A stretch of 64,000 nt of DNA from Candidatus Alloclostridium intestinigallinarum (GCA_904382605.1 CAJFJA010000007.1:1-64000); one strand, 5' to 3'. Numbered from the stretch's first letter, positions 55,029-64,000 are shown. Made by a program: numbers and translations. The notes: generated by a model not told the origin, from the sequence alone.

Positions 55029-55374
55029 GTACCCATACCCAACCTCAGTAGAACACATTTTACGGTGAAACATAAAATATGTGTATATGTCGGGTTGTAA
55101 AATGCTTTGCTTTCAGCGGGAGCGCGTGGCGCTCCACTCGCGCAGTTGTAGTAAATTACAACAAGTCGACAGATTGCGGGAGCGCGTGGTGCTCCACCCA
55201 TGATAATCTGCGAAGTAACCGAACGATAATGCCGAATTGCTTTCTTCGCAGAGTAATCAGCCTGCGGCGGCTCGCCGCCGCGCAGTTGTAGTAACCTACA
55301 ACAAGTCGACAAATTGCACAAATATGTCGAAAGCAGTACGATTAAAGTGTTATACTGAGGTTGGGTATGGGTAC
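55029..55374. mobile_element. Foldback (MITE-like) element, copy 2
   Basis: This 346-bp element has about 29-bp inverted ends: GTACCCATACCCAACCTCAG, then TAGAACAC, and the reverse complement at 55345-55374 (one mismatch). The interior has two GGGAGCGCGTGG hairpins, a GCGGCGG/CCGCCGC hairpin, and two copies of CGCAGTTGTAGTAA with CAACAAGTCGACA. It shares the inner end AACCTCAGTA and other blocks with 22628-22842. No transposase. Confidence 0.78.
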
Positions 55375-56889
55375 CTCTGCCATGAAAACATATCGCCGCC
55401 ACCGAGTTTCCGCCCCTTATTTATTTCCGTCCGGTCCCCCGCCGCAACGGCAACGCCCGAAACCGCTTTTCCTCACCCGCAAATATTATTTTTTATTTAC
55501 GCGCAAAATAATAACGTTCCTTTTGCGGCAAAAACCGTCTTCGACTTGATTTTTGACGTCTAAAAGCGGTTTCCCGCTCTTTCACATATTCTCCCCGGTA
55601 AAAAGTCGCTTTTGTAAATTTACGGCGCTATAATCAAGCCGTAAAACGCTTCGCACCGACACCGCCGATCTTCCGCAGCAAACAAGTTCCGAAAAACTTC
55701 CTTTTACCAGCTTCCAAAGAGACCTCCGGCACGTCGCCATCGGGATTCCTCGCCGCCCGTCTCTTTTTACAGTCAGCAAGCTGCCCGGCGATTGTTACGC
55801 CGCACAAAAAGCAGCTACCGCTTTTTTAGGGGCCGCAAAAAAGCTCGTCCGCAACTCTACGCGTGCGCGCGTAAGGCCTTCGCAAAACGGCGGAGCCGAC
55901 AGAATCTATTAAACACGTTTTCCTTTCAGCACAATAAAAATTTTCCGCCCGACCGAGGCTTTATAAACAAAGGCGCACATGAAACCCGTGGAAACCGCCT
56001 GCAAAACGCGCTTTTTATGCGTATTGTACGCGCAGGGACAAACTTTTTCTTTACAGACCGCATTGCCCGTTGCCGCCACGCCCGATGATAACTGCGCCCA
56101 TTTGTTGCCCACACATATAGCGCGCTCGCGCGTATTATATAATTCATGACAAACGGCTTTTCCTTTCGCTTACTTTTTCGCTTTCGGTTTCGAGCGCGCG
56201 TGCGCTCGCTCTCGCGCGCTACGCATATATTATTTTTATTATAATATTTATTGCCTGTTTTGTGCACTTTTAACATATAACAATCATTTTTGAAAATTAA
56301 CAGCCGTTTTTATTCTATTTTTCATATTTGTTGACGTGAAAATGCACTGTTTTTTAGTGCAAAAAGAATACATAAATTGAGCATTTGCGCTAGCCGTCGG
56401 GCATAACTCCTCTCTTTCGTCTCAATCAACCGGATCGTTTTACTCCCTGCCGCAATAAAAATTTTTGTCTTTCCCGAAGAAGCGATATTTACGGCGGAAA
56501 CGGCTCGCTTGTCCGAGCCTCTTAGACTCTGCCTTGAGGACGCATTTTCGTTTTTTCTTTGCCTGACCGGACTCCGCAACCGAAAACCGGTTACGTCTTG
56601 TATTTTTCCCGAATATGTGCTATTATAATAGGCGGACGGTCGGGTACGCTTTCGGCGCATGATCCGTCCGTACGTTCGCAGTATGCCGGTGCCGCCGCGC
56701 TCCCGCCGTACTTTACCGCAATGCTTTGCCGGTAACGCCGCCAGCGACTATAACGTATTAGCGGGAAAGGCGTCTTGGGCAGATAAAATAGGTGGTTCTG
56801 AAGGGAAGGAAGTGCCTTGCACGGATAAAATAGATAGTTATCGTGGATTTTGTAAAACAGATTACGATGATACCCGGGAGGAAAAACAG
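55375..56889. other. Interval of about 1.5 kb without a convincing gene; composition switch
   Basis: Short open frames only. Up to about 56.6 kb the plus strand is C-rich relative to G. From about 56.76 kb it is strongly G-rich. An AT-rich part lies at 56220-56350, with a TGCACT/AGTGCA hairpin near 56345 and palindromic GCGCGC runs near 56120 and 56200. Confidence 0.55.
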
Positions 56890-57255
56890 ATGAACAAGAT
56901 GGGCGAAAGTGCGGAAAATTATCTTGAAACAATCCTTATATTACTTGAACGCAAGGGAAACGTCCGCGCGATAGATATAGCAAACGAACTGGACTTTTCA
57001 AAGCCAAGCGTAAGCGTTGCCCTTAAGCATCTGCGCGAGCAGGGGCACGTCTTTGTTTCCGACGACGGATTGCTTTCCCTGACCGAATCCGGTAAACGCA
57101 TAGCAGAAACTATATATGAACGCCATCAGGTGCTTACCGGCTTTTTTATCTCCCTGGGTGTGCCTGAAAAAATTGCCCAGGCGGACGCCTGCAAGATAGA
57201 ACATATTATCAGTCCCCAGACGTTTGAAGCAATCAAGCAATCCTTGAAAAAGTAA
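56890..57255 (+). CDS. DtxR/MntR-like metal-dependent regulator, short form
   Basis: The ATG at 56890 has GGGAGG 9-10 bases upstream, giving 121 residues. A winged helix (about 8-65, VRAIDIANELDFSKPSVSVA, LKHLREQGHV) is followed by the helical dimerisation domain with metal-site pattern RHQVLTGFFISLGV and DACKIEHIISPQTF. Such regulators control Mn or Fe uptake or efflux. The SH3-like third domain of DtxR is absent, as in MntR. No transporter gene is adjacent. Confidence 0.87.
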   Translation: MNKMGESAENYLETILILLERKGNVRAIDIANELDFSKPSVSVALKHLREQGHVFVSDDGLLSLTESGKRIAETIYERHQVLTGFFISLGVPEKIAQADACKIEHIISPQTFEAIKQSLKK

Positions 57256-57548
57256 CCGTTACTTATATTTTATATCTGTTGGTAATAATATCGTATTGCG
57301 GATTACGTTATAAACGCGGATACTTTATAAAGCGCAGGTAAATATGGTTTTGAAATAGCAGATTACACCGACTTTTCGTTTTCGAAATGGCTCTTTTGAC
57401 AAACTACGATATAAAAGTCGTATACCGCCGATTCTACTTTAATTATTACGTTATACTTCTTTTATAACCTTAAATAATATTCAGCCGTTTTTGATTTTGC
57501 GCTTTTGATTTTTAGTAAATTACGGCTTTTGCAGATAAATATTTTATC

Positions 57549-58475
57549 GTGATAGCTTATAATTATAATATTCCGGAAGCCATGGTTTCTTTGGGACTTT
57601 TCTATTTTCTCGGGAAGGGCGTTGCACAAAACGAACACGAAGCGTTTTCCCTGTTCGAAAAAGCCGCCGTGCAAAATAATGCGGACGGACAATTTTTCAC
57701 CGGTCTATGCTATAAAGGCGGGTTAGGCGTACAACAATGCTTCAAAAATGCCGCTGTTTTGTTTGAAAAGTCCGCCAAACAAGGTTCTCCAGAAGCGCAA
57801 AATGAGCTGGGAGAATGTTACGAATACGGAAAAGGGGTGGAGCAGGACTACTTTCAAGCCGTCAAATGGTATAGAAGGGCGGCAAAACAAGGCTTGCGCG
57901 CGGCGCAGCGTAATTTAGGCTTTTGCTACGAACGCGGGCACGGCGTGGAAAAAGACTGCAAGAAAGCCGTGCGGCTGTACACTTTGAGCGCAAAGCAGGG
58001 CTACGCTGAGGCTCAATGTATCCTGGGTTATTGTTATGATTCTGGTTGCGGCGTAAAGCGGGATTGCAAAAAAGCTGTTTTCTGGTATCAAAAAGCCGCC
58101 GCACAGGGCGACACCGTGGCAAGGTTTAATTTGGGAAACTGCTACCGGACAGGTGAAGGCGTGGCGCAAGACGAGAAGAAAGCGGCAAGGCTTTACCGTT
58201 TAGCGGCGAAAGACGGGTATATTCCCGCTCCGCATAATCCGGGAAACTGCTATTACTACGGCGTGGGAGTAAAAATAAACTATAAAAAAGCGGCGGAATT
58301 TTATTCCATATCAGCTGAAGCGGATAACCATTCGCTTTTTATGCTCGGAGAATGTTACGAGTACGGAAGGGGCGTTAAGAAAAATCAGGACGAAGCTGTG
58401 AAGTGCTACTCGACAGCCGCGGAGCAGGGGGATAAAGAAGCAAAGAAAGCTCTCGCCCGATTGGGCAAGTTGTAA
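57549..58475 (+). CDS. Sel1-repeat protein
   Basis: A 308-residue protein from the GTG at 57549; the ATG at 57582 is also possible because two TATAAT sequences overlap the first codons. It consists of about eight Sel1 repeats of 36 residues (for example AQNELGECYEYGKGVEQDYF, then QAVKWYRRAAKQG). No signal peptide or other domain is seen. Sel1 proteins are scaffolds for protein contacts. A frame open to 57519 without a better start suggests that the N-terminus may be truncated. Confidence 0.82.
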   Translation: MIAYNYNIPEAMVSLGLFYFLGKGVAQNEHEAFSLFEKAAVQNNADGQFFTGLCYKGGLGVQQCFKNAAVLFEKSAKQGSPEAQNELGECYEYGKGVEQDYFQAVKWYRRAAKQGLRAAQRNLGFCYERGHGVEKDCKKAVRLYTLSAKQGYAEAQCILGYCYDSGCGVKRDCKKAVFWYQKAAAQGDTVARFNLGNCYRTGEGVAQDEKKAARLYRLAAKDGYIPAPHNPGNCYYYGVGVKINYKKAAEFYSISAEADNHSLFMLGECYEYGRGVKKNQDEAVKCYSTAAEQGDKEAKKALARLGKL

Positions 58476-58478
58476 CTG

Positions 58479-58512
58479 CGGAGTATTATAGGGGGAAACT
58501 CCGAAAATTTTT
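58479..58512 (+). terminator. Possible terminator of the Sel1 gene
   Basis: CGGAGT (58479-58484) pairs with ACTCCG (58498-58503), with TTTTT four bases later. Weak. Confidence 0.4.
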
Positions 58513-58638
58513 CCACGCCACCGCCCGACTATCACGTCGGCTATCGCAAAAAACGTGCTATTATATAGTTGTAAAACACCGTCATGAGGAACGAAAAACC
58601 AATGATACCGAAAGAAAAATAGAGGGAAAGGAGATATT

Positions 58639-59187
58639 ATGAATAGAATACACAACGCAATAATCTATGCGGCAAAAAAGCACGAAGGGCAGGTAAGAAA
58701 GGGGACAGATATCCCCTACATAGTCCACCCCATGGAAGTAATGCAGATACTTACGGCGGCGGGGTGCGTGGAAGACGTTATCGTTGCGGGCATTTTGCAC
58801 GACACGGTGGAAGATACCGACGCTACGCTTGAAGAAATAAGCACCCTGTTCGGGGAAAGCGTTGCGCGCCTGGTGGCGCACGAAAGCGAAGATAAATCAA
58901 AGACCTGGCTCGAACGCAAAAGCGCGACGATAGAACATTTGAAAAACTGTTCGGACGAAGAGGCGATATGTACACTTGCAGACAAACTTTCCAATGCGCG
59001 CAGTATACTTGCGGACTACGGACTTGTCGGCGAAAAACTGTGGGCACGCTTTAACAAAGATAAGTTTTCCCTGCTGTGGTATTATTCGCAGATGCGCGAC
59101 GCTACGAAGAGATTTTCCGCAACTTCAATCTGGCGGGAATACAATGCCTGTGTGGAAGATATGCGCAGAATAATCGAAGAACAATAA
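58639..59187 (+). CDS. HD-domain hydrolase, SpoT/MESH1-like
   Basis: This 182-residue protein has the HD pattern of (p)ppGpp hydrolases: AIIYAAKKHEGQVRKGTDIP with YIVHP, GILHDTVEDTDAT, and a later ADKLSNARSI carrying the last metal ligand. There is no synthetase or regulatory domain, so it is a single-domain enzyme like MESH1 or a small alarmone hydrolase. Degradation of (p)ppGpp is the best guess. AAAGGAGATATT precedes the ATG. Confidence 0.82.
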   Translation: MNRIHNAIIYAAKKHEGQVRKGTDIPYIVHPMEVMQILTAAGCVEDVIVAGILHDTVEDTDATLEEISTLFGESVARLVAHESEDKSKTWLERKSATIEHLKNCSDEEAICTLADKLSNARSILADYGLVGEKLWARFNKDKFSLLWYYSQMRDATKRFSATSIWREYNACVEDMRRIIEEQ

Positions 59188-59222
59188 AGAAAAGCGCCTG
59201 CCGTAAAATTCGTCAAAAACAG

Positions 59223-59251
59223 TTGACAAACGCCTGATATTTGCATATAAT
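59223..59251 (+). promoter_or_regulatory. Consensus promoter of a candidate sRNA
   Basis: TTGACA (59223-59228) and TATAAT (59246-59251) are exact consensus hexamers 17 bases apart, with TGCA before the -10. Confidence 0.85.
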
Positions 59252-59256
59252 GACCT

Positions 59257-59330
59257 TTCCGCCGCGCTTTGGCATAACGTCGGGAAATCGGATCCCGGGG
59301 TTCACCGCCAGAGCGCGGCTTTTGTTTGCG
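59257..59330 (+). ncRNA. Candidate small RNA of about 70 nt
   Basis: The segment begins 6 bases after a perfect promoter and ends in a stem, GCCGCGCT (with TTGGC) to GCCAG plus AGCGCGGC, followed by TTTTGTTT. An inner GTCGGGA/TCCCGG hairpin is possible. There is no start codon with ribosome site inside. No known RNA family was recognised. Confidence 0.6.
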
Positions 59331-59846
59331 AAACCGCGTCGCTTCTTTTTCAGGCAAGCTTTTTTCGAACTATAAAAGCGCTGTTTTCCGCTGTTTACGA
59401 TAAACCTGGAGCAGGCGTTAATTGTAGCGGATAAAAGTCGGACGGAGGCTTTATGCCCGTGAATAAAATCTGACATTGTTTATTGGCAGCACATAGGCGT
59501 GTGGCGGGGTTTATTGCCGAAGACGGCCTGTAAAAAGCGGGGCAGGGATGGAATTTTGCCGCACAGGTTCTTTTACTAAAATCGGATACAGGGGCGGATT
59601 TTTTCAAGGATATTTTTGAAAAACCTTGGGCAGGGGCGGAATTTTAAGAATTCCGATACTGTTTCCTGCCGATACGATACGCGCCGCGTTTGCCTCTTTA
59701 CAGAATCACGCGCGGAAGTCTGCCGTAAAACGCGCAACCGGCGCGGAAAAATTTTTCCGCGCCGGTTGCTTCGCTGCCGTAATAGCTATCGTTTTGTTTT
59801 CAGCCGCATTCACGGGACGCACGGCTTTTCCGCATACGGACGGTCT
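59331..59846. other. Interval without a gene
   Basis: About 515 bases, G/T-rich on the plus strand. GCGCGGAAAAATTTTTCCGC near 59733 with its flanks forms a GGCGCGG/CCGCGCC-type hairpin and may terminate the HtrA-like gene. Confidence 0.5.
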
Positions 59847-61355
59847 TTACCATACGTTTTGTATATCGCCTGACTGAACGGTGTATCCGCTTGTGGTGTG
59901 CGAGCTTCCGTCGCGCGTATAGGTTATGGTTATCCTGTCGCCCGCCTTGGCGGCATAGGTGGCGTATGCTACCATATAACTGCGCTCTATGGTTATATCG
60001 TCAGTTTCTCCGTCCGCGTCCGTCAGAGTTACGGAAGTTATCACGTCGCCCGCCTGTAAGCCCAGCGATTGCGCTATTCCGCCGTCGGTGACGCTGTTTA
60101 CTACGGTGTCGGCGACTATTTTTCCGCTTTCCGCCGCTTCGTCATAGACGTATTTAGAATTGTCTTCCGTCACGGTCACGCCCAGAATAAGCGCGTTCAG
60201 CCCGCTTGTGGAATCATCGGAATCGCAGGCGTAATAATAAATATTGTCGGCGACGGACTTGACCGTATCCACGGGTATTGCATAGTTTATACCCTGTTCC
60301 TCCTCGCCGTTGCCGGCGTGGGGAACGCCGATAAGTTCTCCGTATACGTTAAAACAGCCTCCGCCGGAATTGCCGCCGTACATGGACGCGTCCACACGCA
60401 TGGAGCGGTGGGTGGTGGTCTGCGAACTGATCTGAAGGGTTATGTTTTCGCTGTGCACGCTGACCACGCCTTCCGTTACGCTTATTCCGTCGCCGCCGGT
60501 GTTGCCTATCACGATGGCGGTATCGCCCACGTCGTAACCGTCCGCAAACGTGATTTCCTTAACGTCGGAATTTATCGCCTTAACCGCGCTCGTTTCGGCG
60601 CGTATAAGCGCGATGTCATTCTGTTCGGAACCGCCGACGTATTCGCATTCTATGGCGTAATCGCCGTAGCTTACCGACTGGTAACTGCCGTTTGCCTGTC
60701 CGCCGAGGGTGGGTGAGCCTTCACTGCCGTAAAGGTAGATAACTATCTTACGCGCGATATTCTGTTCGCCGGCGCCGCTTTCGGAATACGCGAGATTGTC
60801 GGCATTGGCGTCTGCCGAATATACCACGTGGTAGTTAGTGATAAAGTAAGTGTAATCGTCGTCTATCTTATAGATGACCGCCGACCCGGAATAAAGCGCC
60901 GTGGAATCGGTAGAAGTTATACCTCCGGGACCCCAAGATGTATCGGTTTCATAAAATTCGGTATTGACGGATGCCACGGAGCGCAGAACGGAGGCTATCG
61001 CCGCGGAGTTGTCCGTGCCCACAGTAACGTCCATATATTTATCTATGAATTCCCCGTAAGTGATGTCATCACCCGATGAAAGTATGTACTGGTTATATAT
61101 ATCAAGGGCGGTTACGCTCGAACCGTCCGTTCCGTCCGCTCCGTCCGTGCCGTTTGTCACCCGGAAGGAAAACGTACTCCCGTCCGTATAAGTGACGGTA
61201 TAGGTGTCGACGTTGCCGTCCGTTCCCGTTTTTTCTATGGATTTTATACCCACTCCGTCCTGTCCGTCCGCACAAGCGGCGAGAACTCCGACCAGCAGCA
61301 CGCATATCAGCGCGACCGCTATTACAACCGCTGTTTTGCGACCTTTCATTTTCAC
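59847..61355 (-). CDS. HtrA-like serine protease lipoprotein with PDZ domain
   Basis: This 502-residue protein has a lipoprotein signal ending LAAC (Cys28) and a linker rich in DGS and DG. The trypsin-like domain has its triad at His176 (FITNYHVV), Asp247 (EQNDIALIR) and Ser330 (YGGNSGGGCF). A C-terminal PDZ domain (about 400-500) contains LGLQAGDVITSVTL. HtrA/DegP proteins cut misfolded or regulatory proteins outside the membrane. The lipid anchor replaces the usual membrane helix. An ATG two codons downstream is also possible. Confidence 0.88.
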   Translation of the reverse strand: MKMKGRKTAVVIAVALICVLLVGVLAACADGQDGVGIKSIEKTGTDGNVDTYTVTYTDGSTFSFRVTNGTDGADGTDGSSVTALDIYNQYILSSGDDITYGEFIDKYMDVTVGTDNSAAIASVLRSVASVNTEFYETDTSWGPGGITSTDSTALYSGSAVIYKIDDDYTYFITNYHVVYSADANADNLAYSESGAGEQNIARKIVIYLYGSEGSPTLGGQANGSYQSVSYGDYAIECEYVGGSEQNDIALIRAETSAVKAINSDVKEITFADGYDVGDTAIVIGNTGGDGISVTEGVVSVHSENITLQISSQTTTHRSMRVDASMYGGNSGGGCFNVYGELIGVPHAGNGEEEQGINYAIPVDTVKSVADNIYYYACDSDDSTSGLNALILGVTVTEDNSKYVYDEAAESGKIVADTVVNSVTDGGIAQSLGLQAGDVITSVTLTDADGETDDITIERSYMVAYATYAAKAGDRITITYTRDGSSHTTSGYTVQSGDIQNVW

Positions 61356-61519
61356 TACCCCCGTTTATATATACGATAAAAGGTTTTACTTTACCTGCGG
61401 ATTCCTTTTATTGCGCTTTAATGATAACAAATCGCGCGTGCATATTCAATAGACATTTCCTTATTTTTACAAATAATACTTCTTTTTTACATATCCGCCC
61501 GTTCGTTTATTCCATATGC

Positions 61520-61549
61520 TTGCGGGTTAATTTATTAAAATGTTATAAT
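61520..61549 (+). promoter_or_regulatory. mnmG promoter (leaderless)
   Basis: TTGCGG (61520-61525) and TATAAT (61544-61549) are 18 bases apart. The ATG at 61557 lies 7 bases past the -10, and no Shine-Dalgarno site is present. Confidence 0.65.
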
Positions 61550-61556
61550 AATTACT

Positions 61557-63407
61557 ATGAATAAGAGTTACGATGCGATAGTCATAGGCGGAGGCCATGC
61601 GGGCGTTGAAGCGGCGCTTGCTTTGGCGCGCACATCCCTGCGCACGCTGATGATGACGCTGACGCCCGACGCGATAGCGTATATGGCGTGCAATCCGGCG
61701 ATAGGCGGCACGGCGAAAGGGCACCTCGTGCGCGAGATAGACGCTCTGGGCGGACAGATGGGCGTCAACGCCGACGCCACTTACCTGCAGATGCGTATGC
61801 TCAACCGCGGCAAGGGCGAGGCGGTACATTCGCTGCGCGCGCAGTCTGACAAGATAAAATACCACCTGACCATGAAGCGCACTCTGGAAGAGCAGGAAAA
61901 TCTGGATATATTGCAGGCGGAAGCGGCGGAAATACTCACGGAAAACGGCGCGGTGCGCGGCGTCAAAACTACTTTGGGCGATACCTATCTTGCAAAAGCC
62001 GTGGTCGTAGCGACGGGCGTTTATCTGAATTCGGACATAATCACGGGCGAGTGGCGCAAGGAAAGCGGCCCTTCGGGCTTTGCAAACGCCACGCATCTTA
62101 CAAAAAGCCTTATGGATCTGGGGCTTGAAGTGCGCCGCTTCAAGACGGGCACTCCCGCCAGGCTGGACGGGCGAACGATAGATTATTCGGTGATGCAGGC
62201 GCAGGAAGGCGAGGACGTGTATCCGTTTTCGTTCATGACGGAAGAAAAAGTGGTCAATACCGCAAAATGCTATCTCACGTACACCACTCAGGCGACCAAA
62301 GACGTCATAATGGCGAACATAAGCCGTTCTCCGCTGTATAACGGCACAATCAGGAGCACGGGTCCGCGCTACTGCCCTTCGATAGAAGACAAGGTGGTGC
62401 GGTTTGCAGACAAGGAACGGCACCAGATTTTCATAGAGCCGGAAAGCGCGTTTACGCATGAAGTGTATGCGCAGGGAATGTCTTCTTCCCTGCCTTTCGA
62501 CGTGCAGGAACAGATGTACCACACCGTGACGGGGTTGGAAAAAGCGCGTATCGTGCGCTACGCCTACGCAATAGAGTACGACTGCATAGACAGCACGCGC
62601 CTGCTGCCCACCTTGCAGGTAAAGGGGATAGAAGGACTTTACACGGCGGGGCAGATAAACGGAAGTTCCGGCTATGAAGAGGCCGCCGCGCAGGGACTGA
62701 TGGCTGGCATAAACGCCTCTTTACGGCTGAGGGAAAAAGCTCCGCTCGTGTTAAGGCGCGACGAAGCGTATATCGGCGTGCTGATAGACGACCTTGTGAC
62801 AAAGGGCACTAACGAGCCTTACCGCATGATGACCGCCCGCGCGGAGCACCGCCTGCATTTAAGGCAGGAAAACGCGGATATGCGCCTTACCCCCAAGGGG
62901 ATTGAAGCGGGACTTGTCGACGACAAACGCCGCGAAAAATTCGAAAAGAAGAAGGCGGAAGCGGAGCGTTTTTCGCCGCTTTTGAAAAAATATCCGTCCA
63001 GGGAGCTTTCGGCGGCTTTTCTCAAAAGTATAGGGGAAGGCGGAGAAGGGTCGTATTCCTACGGGCAGCTTTTTAAACGCACGGGCGCGGGCGCGGAAAA
63101 GGCGAAGGAGTTTTTCCCCGAATGGAAGGACTGCGATACGCGCGTGCTGGGCGAGCTTATCACCTCGTGCAGATACGAAGGGTATCTTGAAAAACAGAAG
63201 GCGGCAATCGAGCGGGAAAAGAAGATGGAAGACAGGCTTATTCCGCCGGACATAGATTATCTCAATATGCACGGGCTCAGGCTGGAAGCCAGGCAGAAGC
63301 TGGACAAGATACGCCCCCTCAACCTGGGGCAGGCGGCGAGGATTTCCGGCGTTTCGCCGGCGGATATCACCGTGCTCATGGTACGGCTTTCGGGAAGGGG
63401 TGAATGA
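61557..63407 (+). CDS. mnmG: tRNA uridine-5-carboxymethylaminomethyl modification enzyme MnmG
   Basis: This 616-residue enzyme has the FAD loop VIGGGHAGVEAALAL (5-19), CNPAIGGTAKGHLVREIDAL, GTPARLDGRTIDYS, and the C-terminal tRNA-binding domain (ISGVSPADITVLM). With MnmE it modifies U34 of several tRNAs, using folate and FAD. mnmE is not visible; in many Firmicutes it lies between jag and mnmG. The start of rsmG overlaps the mnmG stop (ATGA). Confidence 0.97.
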   Translation: MNKSYDAIVIGGGHAGVEAALALARTSLRTLMMTLTPDAIAYMACNPAIGGTAKGHLVREIDALGGQMGVNADATYLQMRMLNRGKGEAVHSLRAQSDKIKYHLTMKRTLEEQENLDILQAEAAEILTENGAVRGVKTTLGDTYLAKAVVVATGVYLNSDIITGEWRKESGPSGFANATHLTKSLMDLGLEVRRFKTGTPARLDGRTIDYSVMQAQEGEDVYPFSFMTEEKVVNTAKCYLTYTTQATKDVIMANISRSPLYNGTIRSTGPRYCPSIEDKVVRFADKERHQIFIEPESAFTHEVYAQGMSSSLPFDVQEQMYHTVTGLEKARIVRYAYAIEYDCIDSTRLLPTLQVKGIEGLYTAGQINGSSGYEEAAAQGLMAGINASLRLREKAPLVLRRDEAYIGVLIDDLVTKGTNEPYRMMTARAEHRLHLRQENADMRLTPKGIEAGLVDDKRREKFEKKKAEAERFSPLLKKYPSRELSAAFLKSIGEGGEGSYSYGQLFKRTGAGAEKAKEFFPEWKDCDTRVLGELITSCRYEGYLEKQKAAIEREKKMEDRLIPPDIDYLNMHGLRLEARQKLDKIRPLNLGQAARISGVSPADITVLMVRLSGRGE

Positions 63408-64000
63408 TGCTCGACACGCTTCAACTTATGAATTTCGCCGCGGAGAACGAAAAGTTAAAGGCTTTTTCCGATTTTTTGAAGAGCGAAAACGCCAAATACA
63501 ATCTTACCGCAGTCACGGACGATAAGGAGATAATTTCCAAGCACTTTTTCGACAGCCTGGTCGGGGAACGCTTTTTGGAAAAGGGCGCAAACGTGTGCGA
63601 TATAGGCAGCGGAGCGGGATTTCCGCTTATTCCGCTCGCCGTACTGCGCGGCGACTGCTCTTTTACCGGGGTGGATTCCACTCAGAAAAAGGTGAATTTC
63701 ATAAACGCCGCCTGCGCCATGCTGGATATTAAGAACTGTTACGCAGTACACGCCAGGGCGGAAGAGATAAAGCCGCGCGGGAGTTTTTCCGCGGTGACGG
63801 CGCGCGCCGTGGCAAGCCTGAACACTTTGTGCGAATATTGTCTGCCCGCTCTTAGGGTGGACGGCGTTATGATAGCCTACAAGGGAAGCGCCGCGGAAGA
63901 AGAGGTAGCCGAGGCGGAAAAGGCGCTTGTCGTGCTGGGCGGCAGGGTAGAGGAGATATTCCGTTACACCCTTCCCACGGGCGAGGACAGGGCGATTATA
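63404..64000 (+). CDS. rsmG: 16S rRNA (guanine-N7) methyltransferase RsmG, 3' end outside window
   Basis: The first 199 residues are present and the gene runs off the window. NVCDIGSGAGFPLIPLAVLR is the SAM-binding motif, preceded by NLTAVTDDKEIISKHFFDSL typical of RsmG (GidB). It methylates G527 of 16S rRNA. Start codons at 63404 and 63407 are in frame; the first overlaps the mnmG stop by 4 bases, so translation is probably coupled. Confidence 0.95.
   Translation, partial: MMLDTLQLMNFAAENEKLKAFSDFLKSENAKYNLTAVTDDKEIISKHFFDSLVGERFLEKGANVCDIGSGAGFPLIPLAVLRGDCSFTGVDSTQKKVNFINAACAMLDIKNCYAVHARAEEIKPRGSFSAVTARAVASLNTLCEYCLPALRVDGVMIAYKGSAAEEEVAEAEKALVVLGGRVEEIFRYTLPTGEDRAII

Noticed and set aside
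54950..55402. A 150-residue minus-strand protein across foldback copy 2
   Set aside because: It runs through the inverted ends and hairpins of the element and has no ribosome site or known domain.
59257..59330. A tRNA gene near the GGTTCACC sequence
   Set aside because: No acceptor, D or anticodon stems can be drawn. A promoter plus hairpin RNA fits better.

Overview
The window reads as chromosome of an anaerobic, probably spore-forming Clostridia-type Firmicute, most likely an uncultured gut lineage; I cannot place it more precisely from sequence alone. The evidence is an Hnd-type [FeFe] hydrogenase, Spo0A, a BclA-like collagen protein, meso-diaminopimelate dehydrogenase, a family I CoA-transferase, and the rpmH-rnpA-yidD-yidC-jag and mnmG-rsmG blocks that flank the origin in Firmicutes. 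No tRNA or rRNA gene was recognised.

Layout. 0-9 kb: a LysR-like remnant, then on the minus strand hydrogenase genes, an FtsX-type ABC exporter and a CoA-transferase. 9-16 kb: plus-strand sialidase-like protein and ddh, a minus-strand XRE/SdpI regulator, then a glycosyltransferase directly upstream of a collagen-like protein. 16-26 kb: SDR, small lipoprotein, a TIR-methyltransferase fusion, GNAT-Nudix, a DUF4838-like lipoprotein, mgsA, a two-TIR protein, a flavin reductase-like protein and an AEC transporter. 26-31.5 kb: an operon with a VirD4/TraG-like ATPase, then a duplicated (GH43-like + YbjN-like) cassette with one decayed copy. 31.6-36.2 kb: dnaA, parB, a condensation-like acyltransferase and a ROK kinase. 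37-45 kb, minus strand: phosphoesterase, CDF transporter, membrane protein, birA, radC, jag, yidC, yidD, rnpA, rpmH. 46-48 kb: a UvrD/PcrA helicase. 48-57 kb: a region poor in genes, holding only a 105-residue protein, Spo0A and a DtxR-like regulator. 57-64 kb: Sel1 protein, HD hydrolase, a candidate sRNA, an HtrA-like lipoprotein, mnmG and the start of rsmG.

The gene-poor 48-57 kb region is the most unusual part. It holds three parS-like sites, three 135-bp repeats each with a DnaA box, an AT-rich tract, an array of ten 19-bp palindromes based on TGTCAAGTA half-sites, and pieces of a foldback element. Strand composition switches from C/A-rich to G/T-rich on the plus strand near 56.7 kb. Together with dnaA, parB and the rpmH and mnmG blocks this suggests the replication origin lies here, although dnaA is not next to dnaN and parB is not next to parA.

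A second theme is translation. Several first genes (dnaA, mnmG, a lipoprotein, a sialidase-like gene, a glycosyltransferase, the 105-residue gene) have a -10 element ending about 5-8 bases before the ATG and no Shine-Dalgarno sequence, so they look leaderless. Other genes here have strong Shine-Dalgarno sites.
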